NCBI RefSeq assembly: GCF_002087085.1
Contig: NZ_MWQY01000023.1
Location: forward strand, 1 to 57,455
Length of the DNA stretch: 57,455 nucleotides
Reading direction: 5' to 3'
Source: Marispirochaeta aestuarii
Lineage (GTDB): Bacteria; Spirochaetota; Spirochaetia; JC444; Marispirochaetaceae
Under the pieces are notes generated by a model. The model worked only from the letters and a program-made list of their open reading frames with translations, was not told the DNA's origin and ran no database searches. Shown here one piece after another: positions 8,616 through 17,751 of this stretch. Within the stretch, counting starts at the first letter, position 1. Each line of letters opens with the position of its first letter. Both the position numbers and the translations under genes were made by a program.

Positions 8616-8713
8616 CTCTCCCGGACAGACTCGAGTACTTGCGGTGTTTCTGACGAAACACCTGTCGTACCGGCGTGTTGTGCGGCAGCAAAACACTCGA
8701 TAGGTTCGAGTCA
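8616..8713. repeat. Structured intergenic repeat related to the 131-bp repeat
   Basis: Contains GGTGTTTC-TGAC-GAAACACC (8643-8662), then TGTCGTAC, then a second stem using GTGTT and AACAC, all enclosed by GACTCGA (8628-8634) and TCGAGTC (about 8705-8711). The window's left-end repeat has the same plan: a stem with TGAC loop, then CCTGTCGTAC, then a second stem, with different arm sequences. Function unknown; see findings. Confidence 0.55.
8620..8634. repeat. 15-bp direct repeat of the tRNA-Asn 3' part (possible att scar)
   Basis: CCCGGACAGACTCGA at 8620-8634 is identical to 8767-8781, which lies in the T arm and acceptor 3' side of tRNA-Asn. A duplicated tRNA 3' end 147 bp beyond the gene is the pattern left by tyrosine-recombinase integration, but no integrase is present. 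Confidence 0.5.
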
Positions 8714-8716
8714 GTT

Positions 8717-8759
8717 CTGAAAAATGAAAAAGGCTATCTGAAGTAATTCAGATAGCCTT
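8717..8759 (-). terminator. Intrinsic terminator of tRNA-Asn
   Basis: AAGGCTATCTGAA (8730-8742), loop GTAA, TTCAGATAGCCTT (8747-8759): a perfect 13-bp stem. Read on the minus strand it is followed by a T-rich tract, so it ends the tRNA-Asn transcript. Confidence 0.75.
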
Positions 8760-8762
8760 ACG

Positions 8763-8835
8763 CTCCCCCGGACAGACTCGAACTGCCGACCTAGTGGTTA
8801 ACAGCCACCCGCTCTACCGACTGAGCTACAGGGGA
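8763..8835 (-). tRNA. tRNA-Asn (GTT)
   Basis: On the minus strand the sequence folds as a cloverleaf: acceptor TCCCCTG paired with the 3' CGGGGGA part, D arm GCTCAGTCGGTAGAGC, anticodon loop CTGTTAA (anticodon GTT), and T arm with GTTCGAGTC. CCA is not encoded. The 3' end is next to a duplicated 15-bp tRNA segment. Confidence 0.93.
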
Positions 8836-8887
8836 ATGTCCCAAGTGACGATGGGAAATATACATGAGGGGCAGATTACTGTCAATA

Positions 8888-9871
8888 CTATCGGTGAAAA
8901 AAATTGACCCGGTAGTGAAGTTCGTAACCGCAGGTATCGCAGCAGTATTCATCATCATTCAGTATGCGGACCCTGTAGCCATTGCGCTGAATCAGGGTCC
9001 TCCCGCAGTGGGGGCAGAGGGTATCGGCGGCAGCACCAGTATTTCCCTGGTATACGTAGGTCAGGATCTCTCCGGCCCGTTTTGTTATACTGTCCATGGA
9101 TTTCATGGCAGTTTCCGGAATTTGTGACTTGTAGTTCGGATAATACCGGCTTATGTGCAGGGGAATATTCCTGTCTATTCCTGCTATGAAACCAAGCAGG
9201 TTTTCGATTTCTTCAGGAGCATCATTTTTCCCGGGGACAATCAGAGTCGTAAGCTCCACATGACAGCGTTCTGAGGCTGTGGCAATGGATGATTTGACGG
9301 CATCGAGGTTCCCTCCGAGTTCATTTTTATAGTAATCGTGATTAAAGCTCTTGAGGTCGATATTCGCCGCGTCCATCGCCGAAAAAAGCTCTTCAGCGGC
9401 CCCTGTATTGACCATGCCGTTGGTTACAATAACGTTGGCAATTCCCGCTTTTCTGGCCAGGTCTGCGCAGTCCAGGCAGAATTCAATATGCACGAGGGGC
9501 TCGGAATAGGTATAGCTGATGCTGGGGCAGCCAGCTTCACGGGCTTTTTTCACGACTTGACTGGGGCTCATATGAACGGAATTTTCCCGTACCCGCTGGG
9601 AAATCTCGTAATTCTGGCAAAAGGGACAGCGCATGTTACAGCCCCAGAACCCGATGGAAAAGCTTCTTGTCCCGGGCAGAAAATGAAAGATCGGTTTTTT
9701 TTCTATCGGATCAATACCGCCGGAGGATATTGCTCCGTAGAAGGGCAGATAGAGTTCTCCCCCACGGTTCTCCCGTACTGCACACAAGCCTCTTTTCCCT
9801 GGAGCAATTTTACAGCTGTGAGGGCAGAGAGTGCATTCCAGTATGGTATTTTGCGATACCGTGTAGGCCAC
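8888..9871 (-). CDS. amrS: AmmeMemoRadiSam-system radical SAM enzyme
   Basis: A 327-residue radical SAM protein of the AmrS/pyruvate-formate-lyase-activase-like group. The cluster motif is GCNMRCPFCQN (CxxxCxxC). An N-terminal ECTLCPHSC and GLCAVREN segment is typical of this subgroup. The C-terminus has two CxxC pairs (CPHCG and CDTCG) that may form a zinc ribbon, an extension not always present in the family. The usual AMMECR1 and Memo partners are not visible nearby, so the gene is isolated here. Substrate unknown. Confidence 0.85.
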   Translation of the reverse strand: MAYTVSQNTILECTLCPHSCKIAPGKRGLCAVRENRGGELYLPFYGAISSGGIDPIEKKPIFHFLPGTRSFSIGFWGCNMRCPFCQNYEISQRVRENSVHMSPSQVVKKAREAGCPSISYTYSEPLVHIEFCLDCADLARKAGIANVIVTNGMVNTGAAEELFSAMDAANIDLKSFNHDYYKNELGGNLDAVKSSIATASERCHVELTTLIVPGKNDAPEEIENLLGFIAGIDRNIPLHISRYYPNYKSQIPETAMKSMDSITKRAGEILTYVYQGNTGAAADTLCPHCGRTLIQRNGYRVRILNDDEYCCDTCGYELHYRVNFFHR

Positions 9872-9888
9872 GGGATGTGTCCTTCCTT

Positions 9889-10266
9889 TTATTCTCTGTC
9901 CGTAAGAACCTGATGCAGAAGTTCAGAGTCGTGGTAATACTTGATGGTATCGCCCACTTCGAAGGGTTCGTATTTTACTCCCATGCTTCCGCGGCGTATC
10001 CAAAGCCTGGCCATAAAAAGGTTGGACCCCGAATCGGTAACGATACTGGGCATGTTTTCAGCATGCCGGATATCCTTGACTCTGAATTCATAAAAGGTCG
10101 TATTGCTGCTGAAGGGTTTTATGATCAACAGCAGCTTATCCGGGTCGTAGGGGTGTTTCTTGGGAGCTCCCTCGAAGGCTATACAATCCTGGGTAAAGTC
10201 CTCTTCCGACTCGTATCTGGTAATATCAAAAAGAGGGGCAGTGGATAGATATTTTCGAATGCTCAT
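9889..10266 (-). CDS. Conserved-looking protein of unknown function
   Basis: A 125-residue soluble protein without signal peptide or membrane helix; I do not recognise the family. The start is ATG 10266 because GCGGAGGATAT precedes it, although the frame is open further upstream. It contains an aromatic, basic patch near the middle (FYEFRVKDIRHAENMP) and a mixed alpha/beta composition. It is read in the same direction as the PilZ-like gene upstream (56-bp gap) and the AmrS gene downstream (17-bp gap), so the three may be co-transcribed. Confidence 0.65.
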   Translation of the reverse strand: MSIRKYLSTAPLFDITRYESEEDFTQDCIAFEGAPKKHPYDPDKLLLIIKPFSSNTTFYEFRVKDIRHAENMPSIVTDSGSNLFMARLWIRRGSMGVKYEPFEVGDTIKYYHDSELLHQVLTDRE

Positions 10267-10321
10267 CTCAGCATATCCTCCGCTATACAGTATAGACCGA
10301 TACGGTGAATTACGCAAAAGC

Positions 10322-11050
10322 TTATCTGGAATGGGTGGAAAGGGCCCTCTCCGCGGCGCCGGATATGTAATCGTCCAGTATTGCCCTGTCGTGGTCACTC
10401 ATCCCCATATCCAGGGTCAGGATCTTGTTGTTTCTGACAATACGGGAAGGAAAGGTGAGGATTTTATCGTCCAGCTGAAGGGAACAGTCGGAAATAACGG
10501 TATTTTCTGAAATGGTTATGGTCTTATCCGGAGAGTCAGGATAAAAACGAACGCTGTGAATACTGATATCGATAATTGCGCCGGTAATAATCGAGAAGTT
10601 GTCGGGATGGCTGAACATAAAGGAGATTTCGTCATACGCTTTCGGTGTGTAGCGTCGGTACTTTCGATCTTCGCTGAAGAGCGCGTATCTCTGGATAATC
10701 TCTTCGATGGATGATCGTATTACATGGTCTTCCTGAAGATAGGGAACCAGTCCGTTTACCTCGAGAAGCTGAGATTTGGCAGCTTCGTCTTCAGTGAAGA
10801 GATCACCTGTGAAGAGTACGCATATACCCTGATCCTTCTTTTTCATTGTCCGGTAGTATCTTACAAAGGGCTTCCAGTGCCTGGGAAAGTCCTGGGTATG
10901 AAAGATAACCAGGTCCGGCTGGATTTCCTCCAGGTTATCCATGGCTTTAACGGGATTTCTGTACTGAACAATGTCTCCCCCCCTGGAAGAAAACTGTTCC
11001 TGCAGAGGTTCCTTGAAGTTCGGATCACGGGCTACCAGTAAAACAATCAT
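10322..11050 (-). CDS. Receiver-like plus PilZ-like domain protein
   Basis: A 242-residue protein. The first 120 residues resemble a response-regulator receiver fold (MIVLLVARDPNFKEPLQEQF, and PDLVIFHT at the phospho-acceptor strand), but the Asp at the strand end is replaced, so phosphorylation is doubtful. The second half resembles PilZ: an Arg-rich start (RKYRRYTPKAYDEISF) followed by DISIHSVRFYP, which is a D-x-S-x-x-G motif with Ser in place of Gly. Cyclic-di-GMP binding is possible but weakened by these changes. Its ATG overlaps the stop of the upstream secreted protein (ATGA), showing translational coupling. Confidence 0.65.
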   Translation of the reverse strand: MIVLLVARDPNFKEPLQEQFSSRGGDIVQYRNPVKAMDNLEEIQPDLVIFHTQDFPRHWKPFVRYYRTMKKKDQGICVLFTGDLFTEDEAAKSQLLEVNGLVPYLQEDHVIRSSIEEIIQRYALFSEDRKYRRYTPKAYDEISFMFSHPDNFSIITGAIIDISIHSVRFYPDSPDKTITISENTVISDCSLQLDDKILTFPSRIVRNNKILTLDMGMSDHDRAILDDYISGAAERALSTHSR

Positions 11051-11997
11051 TCGCTTCCCAGATTGCGGACATCGTAGGATACGATCATCCAGACGCTGTC
11101 TCGTCGGTTCAGATAATAGGTAAATTCTTTTACCTCTATAAAATCGGGATTCTGAAATTTCTCGCGTACCCTCACCGTTCCCTGGGTGGGGGTATACCTG
11201 GTTTCAAGAATCTCGAAAGAAATCGGAATCAGGAGGATCTCATCCCGGGTTTCCCGGGACTGAAGTGCTTCCCTGAAGTTTTGTACCATTGAAAGACGTT
11301 CCGCTTCTGAAGACCGGTCATAGCGGCGTCGAATTTCCGGTGTTTCAAGCATGAGAGATTCCACGTTCAGATAGAGGAAAAACTTGTTCCATTCCTCCAT
11401 CTGTCGGGCCCTGATAAAGTATTCAACAACCTCGTCGGGAGGCAGAGCTTCCCTTCGCAGTATTTCTCCGGTTTCGGCGTCTATTCGCGATTCTATCCCC
11501 TGGGGGCCTTCTGAAGGGCGGACAGTGAAGGAGATAAGGTTTGACCGTAAAACATCTCCCGCTGATCTGAGCTCAGGGTAATAGAAAACCTGGGCGACAT
11601 AGGCTCCGGGTTTTTCTATGGCAATATAATCCTTCAGAGGCTCCACAAAGGAGAAGCGTTCCCCCGGTTCTATATCAATGTCCCGGTAGTAGATGTGTTG
11701 ATTCCTTTGGCGGGCCATGATAAATTGCTCTGAATGCTTGACCGGTTCATTGGTAAGAGTCGTAACGTTGAAGTCGACATTGAACCTGCGGTCATGGGCG
11801 GATTTGAAACGATACGTTTCATTTGTATTGTTGGAAATCTCGATCAGTATCTGGATCTCGCTTTCCGGATAATAAATCCGCTTATCATACAGGCGTATTG
11901 TTACATCGACACCGTTGTTATCGAGTGCTACGAGAGAGAATGGCATATAAACCGCAGCGAGAAATATAATGCAAATGAAAAATTTCTTCATAATCAT
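11047..11997 (-). CDS. Secreted protein of unknown function
   Basis: A 316-residue protein with a signal peptide (MIMKKFFICIIFLAAVYMPF, cleavage probably after VAL). The N-terminal half looks like an immunoglobulin-like beta domain (VTIRLYDKRIYYPESEIQI, then GAYVAQVFYYPEL). The C-terminal half is helical and charged and ends in a cystatin-like strand set (VREKFQNPDFIEVKEFTYYL). No catalytic motif is visible. The start could be either of the first two Met codons. It is divergent from mfd with only 32 bp between them, and is coupled to the PilZ-like gene. Confidence 0.7.
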   Translation of the reverse strand: MIMKKFFICIIFLAAVYMPFSLVALDNNGVDVTIRLYDKRIYYPESEIQILIEISNNTNETYRFKSAHDRRFNVDFNVTTLTNEPVKHSEQFIMARQRNQHIYYRDIDIEPGERFSFVEPLKDYIAIEKPGAYVAQVFYYPELRSAGDVLRSNLISFTVRPSEGPQGIESRIDAETGEILRREALPPDEVVEYFIRARQMEEWNKFFLYLNVESLMLETPEIRRRYDRSSEAERLSMVQNFREALQSRETRDEILLIPISFEILETRYTPTQGTVRVREKFQNPDFIEVKEFTYYLNRRDSVWMIVSYDVRNLGSE

Positions 11998-12029
11998 AAC
12001 ACCACTGGTTACATTGTCGGAATATTAAC

Positions 12030-15000
12030 ATGGTAACATTATTCTTAGAAAGTACCCTGGAGAAATTAAAATCTTCCCGCCCTTACGCGGAGTTCATGCG
12101 ACACAGCGGACGGGAAGAGTATCCCATCAGGACCTACGGACCCAGGGGTTCCTTTCTCGCCGTGGTTCTTGCTGCTCTGATGCGCCAGAAAAAGAGGGCA
12201 ATTCTGTGCGTTGTGCCCTCGGAAAAGGAGGCGGAAAACCTTCTGAGGGACTGCATCTCCTTTGGTGTCCCGGCAGTCCATTTTCCCTGGTGGCAGTCAG
12301 CGCCATACAGCGAACAGCCCACCCATTCAAATGTCGCCGCCCGGCGTATTTCGATACTGAAAAACCTTCTGACGGGAGAAAAAGGGGTTATCTGTGTCTC
12401 CCTTCGGGGATACATAGGCTTTCTTCCTCCCAGGAAACTCCTGGAAGAGAACCTGATTCCCCTGAAAAAAGGTGAGAGTTTCGATCCCCAGAAAATCGAG
12501 CAGACCCTGGAGCACTGGGGGTATCTGCGGGTGCCCAGGGTTTCGTCTCCCGGCGAGTTCGCTCTGAGGGGGGAGGTTCTTGATGTCGGGATACCCGGAG
12601 GAGACGGTGAAGCCCTGAGGGTCGTATTCGAATTCGACGAAATCGAGGAGATACGGACCTTCGATGCCCTTACCCAGAGTTCTTATGGCAGCCTCGAGGA
12701 GTATTCCCTCTTTCCCGCCACCGAATTCCTGTGGGAAGAGGATGCCATGGATCGTGTTGAAGAATTCATGCGTTCCAGGCGATACCCGGGAAAGGGCGAT
12801 GAGGAGTTTCTCGAGCACCTGCGGGTAAGCCGCAGCTGCGCCTTTGATGAGATATTTTTTCCCCTGGGATTTGAAAAACCCGCGACCCTTGCGGACTACA
12901 TGCCGGCGGACGGGCTCTCCCTGTTCATCTCAGACAAGCGACTGGAGAACGCGGCGGAAGGGGTAAACAAGGAGTTTGACGAGCTGTATCGAAGGACCGT
13001 GCGGGAAAAGAAACTCTCCTTCCCTCCGCCGGATAGAATTCTGGCTTCCTATCCGGATCTGGTGGAAGGCTGCCGCAGGAAAATCATGTTCCAGTCCCTC
13101 AAGGATCAGGAAGCGGATTTAACGGTGCCCGAGATTGTCTGTCAGGATCCCAGGTCCTTCTTCGGAAATATCCAGTATCTTAAGGAGGAACTCGAACAGT
13201 ACGCAAAATCCGGATACCAGGTCTACATCTGTGCCGAGACAGAGACCCAGTCGGAGAGGATCTCGCAGCTGTTAAAGGACTACGAAGTTCATCTTTTTTC
13301 CGCCCACCTGAGCCAGGGCTTCGTGCTTCCCGAGGCAAAAATAATCCTGATCCAGGAAAACGAAATCTTCGGCCGCCGCAAAAGAGTCCCGTCTTCGGTC
13401 AAGAAAGCCCGCAGCAGGGCTATCGATACCTTTGTCGAGTTGTCCCCGGGGGACTTTGTTGTTCATGTAAACTACGGAATAGGACGTTTTAAAGGTATTG
13501 AGCGAATCCGGGCTGCCGGAACTGAACGGGACTACATTCAGCTTGAGTATGCCGGAGACGAGACGGTCTTTATTCCCATTGAACAGGTCAACCTCGTTCA
13601 GCGCTATATCGGACAGGAGGGACGTCCTCCGGCCCTTGATTCCCTGGGAGGAAAATCCTGGGAGAAGCGAAAGAACCGGGTCAGGCAGTCCGTCGAAGAT
13701 TTGGCGGACATGCTCATCGATCTGTATGCCAAACGCCAGAACGCCCAGGGCTTCTCCTACGGAGAGGATACGGACTGGCAGGTGGAATTCGAGGCCGCCT
13801 TTCCCTACGAAGAGACCACGGACCAGCTGAGCTGTATTGCCGACGTCAAGGAGGACATGGAGAGCACCCGTCCCATGGACCGGCTGATCTGCGGTGATGT
13901 GGGCTATGGTAAGACCGAGGTAGCCATGCGGGCCGCCTTCAAGGCCGTTATGGCGGGAAAACAGGTGGCGATTCTGGCCCCCACCACGATTCTGACGGAA
14001 CAGCACTACGAATCCTTCTGTGAACGCTTTGATAAATACCCGGTTACGATTCGCATGATTTCCCGTTTTGTCCACGGAAAGGAGCAGAAGCAGACCCTCA
14101 AACAGCTGTCCGAAGGGGAGGTGGATATCCTGATCGGTACTCACCGGATTCTGCAGAAGGATGTGGTATTCAAGAATCTGGGACTCATAATCGTAGACGA
14201 GGAGCAGCGTTTCGGAGTCAAGGATAAGGAGCGTCTCAAACAGCTGAAGCACACAGTGGACGCTCTGGCTCTCTCTGCGACCCCGATCCCCCGCACCCTG
14301 CACATGAGTCTCCTGAAGATACGGGACATGTCTCTGCTGACCACGCCCCCCCATAACAGACAGTCCGTGGATACCTATATCCGTGAGTTCGACGAGGAGA
14401 TGGTCGCCGCCGCCATCCGCAGAGAACTTGAACGGGGCGGACAGGTCTTCTACCTGCATAACCGGGTGGAAACCCTTCGGGAGACCCGCATGTTCCTGGA
14501 ACGCCTGGTGCCGGAGGCCCTGGTGGAGACGGCCCACGGGCAGATGAGTTCCGCAGAACTGGAAGAGGTAATGCATCGATTTATTCACGGCGCTTTTCAG
14601 GTTCTGGTTGCCACCACCATAATTGAAAACGGCATCGACATCTCGAATGTCAATACAATCATAATCGACCGGGCGGATGTATACGGCATATCACAGCTGT
14701 ATCAGCTTCGGGGGCGTGTCGGCCGTTCGGAACGCAAAGCCTATGCATATCTGCTCTATCCCGCCGACAAGGCCTTGAGCGAAATCGCCATGAAGCGCCT
14801 TCAGATCCTTTCGGACTACTCCGATCTCGGGGCGGGCTTCAAGATAGCCATGAAGGACATGGAGGTCAGGGGAGCGGGTAACCTGCTGGGACGGCAGCAG
14901 AGCGGCGAGATTGCCTCGGTGGGTTTCGATATGTATCTGCGGCTTCTTGACGAGGCTGTGGCCGAACGAAGCGAAAAAGGTGAAGAGACCAGGGAAGAAA

Positions 15001-15434
15001 TCTTCCTCGAACTAGACTATTCCGGCTACATCCCGGACAGCTATATTTCGGAACCTGTGGAAAAGATGGAGGTTTACAAAAAGATTGCTGCCATCGACTC
15101 GGATGAGGAACTGGAGAAGGTCCACGCTGAGCTTCACGACCGCTTTGGCCCTCTGCCCGAGGCTGCGGCCAGCCTGCTCTCCCTGGCGGAAGTCCGGATC
15201 GTCTGCCGGAAACTCAGGGTCCGTTCCTTACGGGAACGGGGAGGAAAGGTAAGGGTCGAGTTTGGGAAGGTATCCCTGATTTCCGTGGATAAGGTCCTGA
15301 GCCTGATGCAGACCTCCGGGGGCAAGATTAAGCCGGACCCGAAGAATCCGAACGTTCTTCTGCTGGAGACCGGATCAATAGGTCTCAAGGAAAAATCGGA
15401 ATTTATTCGGGAACGGCTCTCGGCTCTTTTATAA
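12030..15434 (+). CDS. mfd: Transcription-repair coupling factor
   Basis: A 1134-residue Mfd, close to normal length. It displaces RNA polymerase stalled at DNA lesions and recruits UvrA. Parts in order: a UvrB-like N-terminal module (about 1-350), the CarD-like RNA-polymerase-interaction domain with VHVNYGIGRFKGIERI, the helicase motor with Walker A GDVGYGKTEVAMRAA (about 618-632), motif II DEEQ (about 720), motif III SATPIPRT, QLRGRVGRSERKAYAYL, and the TRCF C-terminal domain. ATG 12030 has no visible ribosome site; the leader is short because a divergent gene begins 32 bp away. ptsP starts 40 bp downstream. Confidence 0.96.
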   Translation: MVTLFLESTLEKLKSSRPYAEFMRHSGREEYPIRTYGPRGSFLAVVLAALMRQKKRAILCVVPSEKEAENLLRDCISFGVPAVHFPWWQSAPYSEQPTHSNVAARRISILKNLLTGEKGVICVSLRGYIGFLPPRKLLEENLIPLKKGESFDPQKIEQTLEHWGYLRVPRVSSPGEFALRGEVLDVGIPGGDGEALRVVFEFDEIEEIRTFDALTQSSYGSLEEYSLFPATEFLWEEDAMDRVEEFMRSRRYPGKGDEEFLEHLRVSRSCAFDEIFFPLGFEKPATLADYMPADGLSLFISDKRLENAAEGVNKEFDELYRRTVREKKLSFPPPDRILASYPDLVEGCRRKIMFQSLKDQEADLTVPEIVCQDPRSFFGNIQYLKEELEQYAKSGYQVYICAETETQSERISQLLKDYEVHLFSAHLSQGFVLPEAKIILIQENEIFGRRKRVPSSVKKARSRAIDTFVELSPGDFVVHVNYGIGRFKGIERIRAAGTERDYIQLEYAGDETVFIPIEQVNLVQRYIGQEGRPPALDSLGGKSWEKRKNRVRQSVEDLADMLIDLYAKRQNAQGFSYGEDTDWQVEFEAAFPYEETTDQLSCIADVKEDMESTRPMDRLICGDVGYGKTEVAMRAAFKAVMAGKQVAILAPTTILTEQHYESFCERFDKYPVTIRMISRFVHGKEQKQTLKQLSEGEVDILIGTHRILQKDVVFKNLGLIIVDEEQRFGVKDKERLKQLKHTVDALALSATPIPRTLHMSLLKIRDMSLLTTPPHNRQSVDTYIREFDEEMVAAAIRRELERGGQVFYLHNRVETLRETRMFLERLVPEALVETAHGQMSSAELEEVMHRFIHGAFQVLVATTIIENGIDISNVNTIIIDRADVYGISQLYQLRGRVGRSERKAYAYLLYPADKALSEIAMKRLQILSDYSDLGAGFKIAMKDMEVRGAGNLLGRQQSGEIASVGFDMYLRLLDEAVAERSEKGEETREEIFLELDYSGYIPDSYISEPVEKMEVYKKIAAIDSDEELEKVHAELHDRFGPLPEAAASLLSLAEVRIVCRKLRVRSLRERGGKVRVEFGKVSLISVDKVLSLMQTSGGKIKPDPKNPNVLLLETGSIGLKEKSEFIRERLSALL

Positions 15435-15474
15435 AGTGGGTGTACAATAAAAACAGAGCCAAAGGAAGGATGCC

Positions 15475-17751
15475 ATGGAACGAAAGGCCATCGATCTTAT
15501 ATGCAGCGTAGCCGAATTGACCTCCCTTTTCGAGCGGCAAAAGAGTATCGAAGAGTTTCTTGACCATACGGTAAAGCTGATTGCCCAGCACATGGGAACG
15601 GATCTCTGCTCCATCTTCATTGTGGACACACAGAGCGGACTTCTTGTTCTGCGGGCGAGTACAGGCCTGAACCCGGAGGCCATCGGAAGTCTGACCCTTG
15701 AACCGGGAGAGGGTATTACCGGAACTGCTCTTAAGGAGCTGAGACCTATTATTGTTCCCCGGGCCAAGGAGTCTCCCCATTTCAAGGCCGTCCCGGACCT
15801 GCATGAGGAAGAGTACGAGGCCTTTCTGGCGGTTCCCATAATTCGCGGTTTGCGGAGAGTCGGTGTTATTGTCTGTCAGCAGAAGAAAATCAACTATTTC
15901 TCCAGCTGGGATGTTCGTGCTTTGACAGCAATCGCAGCCCAGATGGCTGCCATGATAGAAAATGCCCTGCTCCTGATGGAACTGCATCGGGGAAAGGAAC
16001 GGACTGATCAGGAGCCCAAAGCTCAGGAACTGCCGAGATACCTTAATGGCCTCCAGACGAGTCCGGGAATAGCCATCGGAAGAAGCTTTTCCCTGGGACG
16101 TTCAGGAGCGGATTCTCTCCACTCTCCCGATCCCTCCGAAGAGTATCGGGGAACCCTTGATGATTTCAGGCGGGCCGTGGAAGAGACAAAAGGACAGATA
16201 AAAAGCCTTCAGAAACAGCTCAAGGAACATTTCGCCGATGTGGGGTCCCTCATTTTTCATGCCCATCTTCTGATGTTGATGGACAAGACCTTTACCGGCG
16301 AAATGGAGCAGAGAATACAGCAGGGGGAAACACCTGCCGCTGCGGTAAGGGATGTGGTGAACAACTATATCCGTATCTTTTCTGAAGCCGAAGCCGCGTC
16401 TGTCCGGGAAAAGGCCCAGGATCTGAAGGATCTCGGGCACCGGGTTCTTATTAACCTTTCCAGAAAGAACGGAAAAATAGAGGATTACCGGGATACCATT
16501 ATTCTTACCGAAGAGTTGTATCCCTCGGAGCTCATAAAGTTTGCTGCCCAGGGGGCTGCGGGTATTATTCTGCACAAGGCGAGCATCACCTCCCATCTGA
16601 AAATCCTGGCTCTCTCGGTAAAGATTCCCATTGTCAGCATCGAAGACAAACAGCTGTTCAACCTGAATGACGGCGTCCCCCTTGTGCTGGACGGTTTTCA
16701 TGGAAATGTGTTTGTTGATCCCGATCCGGAAACCCGGGAACGCTTTATCCGGCTTGCCCGGGAACACGCGGAAATTGATTCCTCCACAAAGATCGATCCC
16801 CTGATTCCATTGAGCGACGGCAGTTCTCTTTCTCTTCTTGCCAATATCGGACTTCTCGGAGACCTTCGGGTCGCCAGGGGGTACGGACTGCGGGGTATCG
16901 GACTCTACCGCAGCGAATTTCCCTTCCTGATACGGAATGACTTTCCCTCGGAAGAGGAACAGTACCGTATATACCGACGTATTTTTGAGGCCTTCGAAGG
17001 CGGACCGGTATACATGCGTGTTCTCGACATGGGCGGCGACAAGCAGCTCGGTTTTTTAGCCGGCGATTCTGAGCCAAACCCCTTTCTGGGACTCAGGGCC
17101 ATACGCTTTACCCTGAAGAACCCGGAAATCCTTTCAACTCAGCTGCGGGCGATGCTCCGGGCAGGGCTCGAGGGTGATCTGAATATCATAGTCCCCTTCA
17201 TATCCGGAATCGAGGAGATCCGGCAAATGCGCAGCATAATGGAGCGAGCCTCTCTGGAGCTTAGTGAGCAGGGTATAGAGCATAACGAAAAACCGAAACT
17301 GGGTATAATGGTCGAGCTTCCTTCCGTCGGATACCTTCTTGAAGAGCTTTCCGACGAAGTCGATTTCATGAGCATCGGAACAAATGATCTTGTGCAGTAT
17401 CTTCTGGCTGTGGATCGCACCAATACCAACGTTTCCCACTATTACCAACCACTTCATCCTGCGGTTCTTCGTTTTATCGCCCGGGTGGCGGAAGTCTGCA
17501 GTTCAAAAAAGATACCCCTTTCGGTTTGCGGGGATTCCGCCGCCGACAGGAATATGGCACGCTTCCTGATGGGACTCGGTATTCGCATCTTCAGCATCGC
17601 TCCGGGTTCTGTTTCCGGTATTCATGAATGGATAAAAAACAACAATAATGTTGAAGACCACAAGGAGTTCAGCCGCAACCTGCTCCGACTGGGAAGCACC
17701 AGGGAAATTCGGGAGTATATTGATTCGCAAAACCATGAAGCAGACAGATAA
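15475..17751 (+). CDS. ptsP: GAF-domain phosphoenolpyruvate-protein phosphotransferase (EI-Ntr-like)
   Basis: A 758-residue protein: N-terminal GAF domain (about 5-165), then enzyme I of the PTS. The phosphorylated histidine is in ITSHLKIL (His374). The PEP-binding barrel is well kept (GLYRSEFPFL, RVLDMGGDK, NPFLGLRAIRF, GIMVELPSVGYLLEEL, MSIGTNDLVQY, VCGDSAAD). It should take phosphate from PEP and pass it to an HPr/NPr protein in a regulatory phosphorelay, with GAF sensing a small ligand. No HPr or EIIA gene is present in the window. GGAAGG precedes ATG 15475. Confidence 0.92.
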   Translation: MERKAIDLICSVAELTSLFERQKSIEEFLDHTVKLIAQHMGTDLCSIFIVDTQSGLLVLRASTGLNPEAIGSLTLEPGEGITGTALKELRPIIVPRAKESPHFKAVPDLHEEEYEAFLAVPIIRGLRRVGVIVCQQKKINYFSSWDVRALTAIAAQMAAMIENALLLMELHRGKERTDQEPKAQELPRYLNGLQTSPGIAIGRSFSLGRSGADSLHSPDPSEEYRGTLDDFRRAVEETKGQIKSLQKQLKEHFADVGSLIFHAHLLMLMDKTFTGEMEQRIQQGETPAAAVRDVVNNYIRIFSEAEAASVREKAQDLKDLGHRVLINLSRKNGKIEDYRDTIILTEELYPSELIKFAAQGAAGIILHKASITSHLKILALSVKIPIVSIEDKQLFNLNDGVPLVLDGFHGNVFVDPDPETRERFIRLAREHAEIDSSTKIDPLIPLSDGSSLSLLANIGLLGDLRVARGYGLRGIGLYRSEFPFLIRNDFPSEEEQYRIYRRIFEAFEGGPVYMRVLDMGGDKQLGFLAGDSEPNPFLGLRAIRFTLKNPEILSTQLRAMLRAGLEGDLNIIVPFISGIEEIRQMRSIMERASLELSEQGIEHNEKPKLGIMVELPSVGYLLEELSDEVDFMSIGTNDLVQYLLAVDRTNTNVSHYYQPLHPAVLRFIARVAEVCSSKKIPLSVCGDSAADRNMARFLMGLGIRIFSIAPGSVSGIHEWIKNNNNVEDHKEFSRNLLRLGSTREIREYIDSQNHEADR

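Noticed and set aside
8616-8713. Second tRNA or 4.5S RNA gene
   Set aside because: Only a T-arm-like piece is present; no full cloverleaf and no SRP RNA core sequence.
13272-14588. 438-codon open frame on the minus strand
   Set aside because: Lies wholly antisense to mfd; mfd has all family motifs and the antisense product has none.
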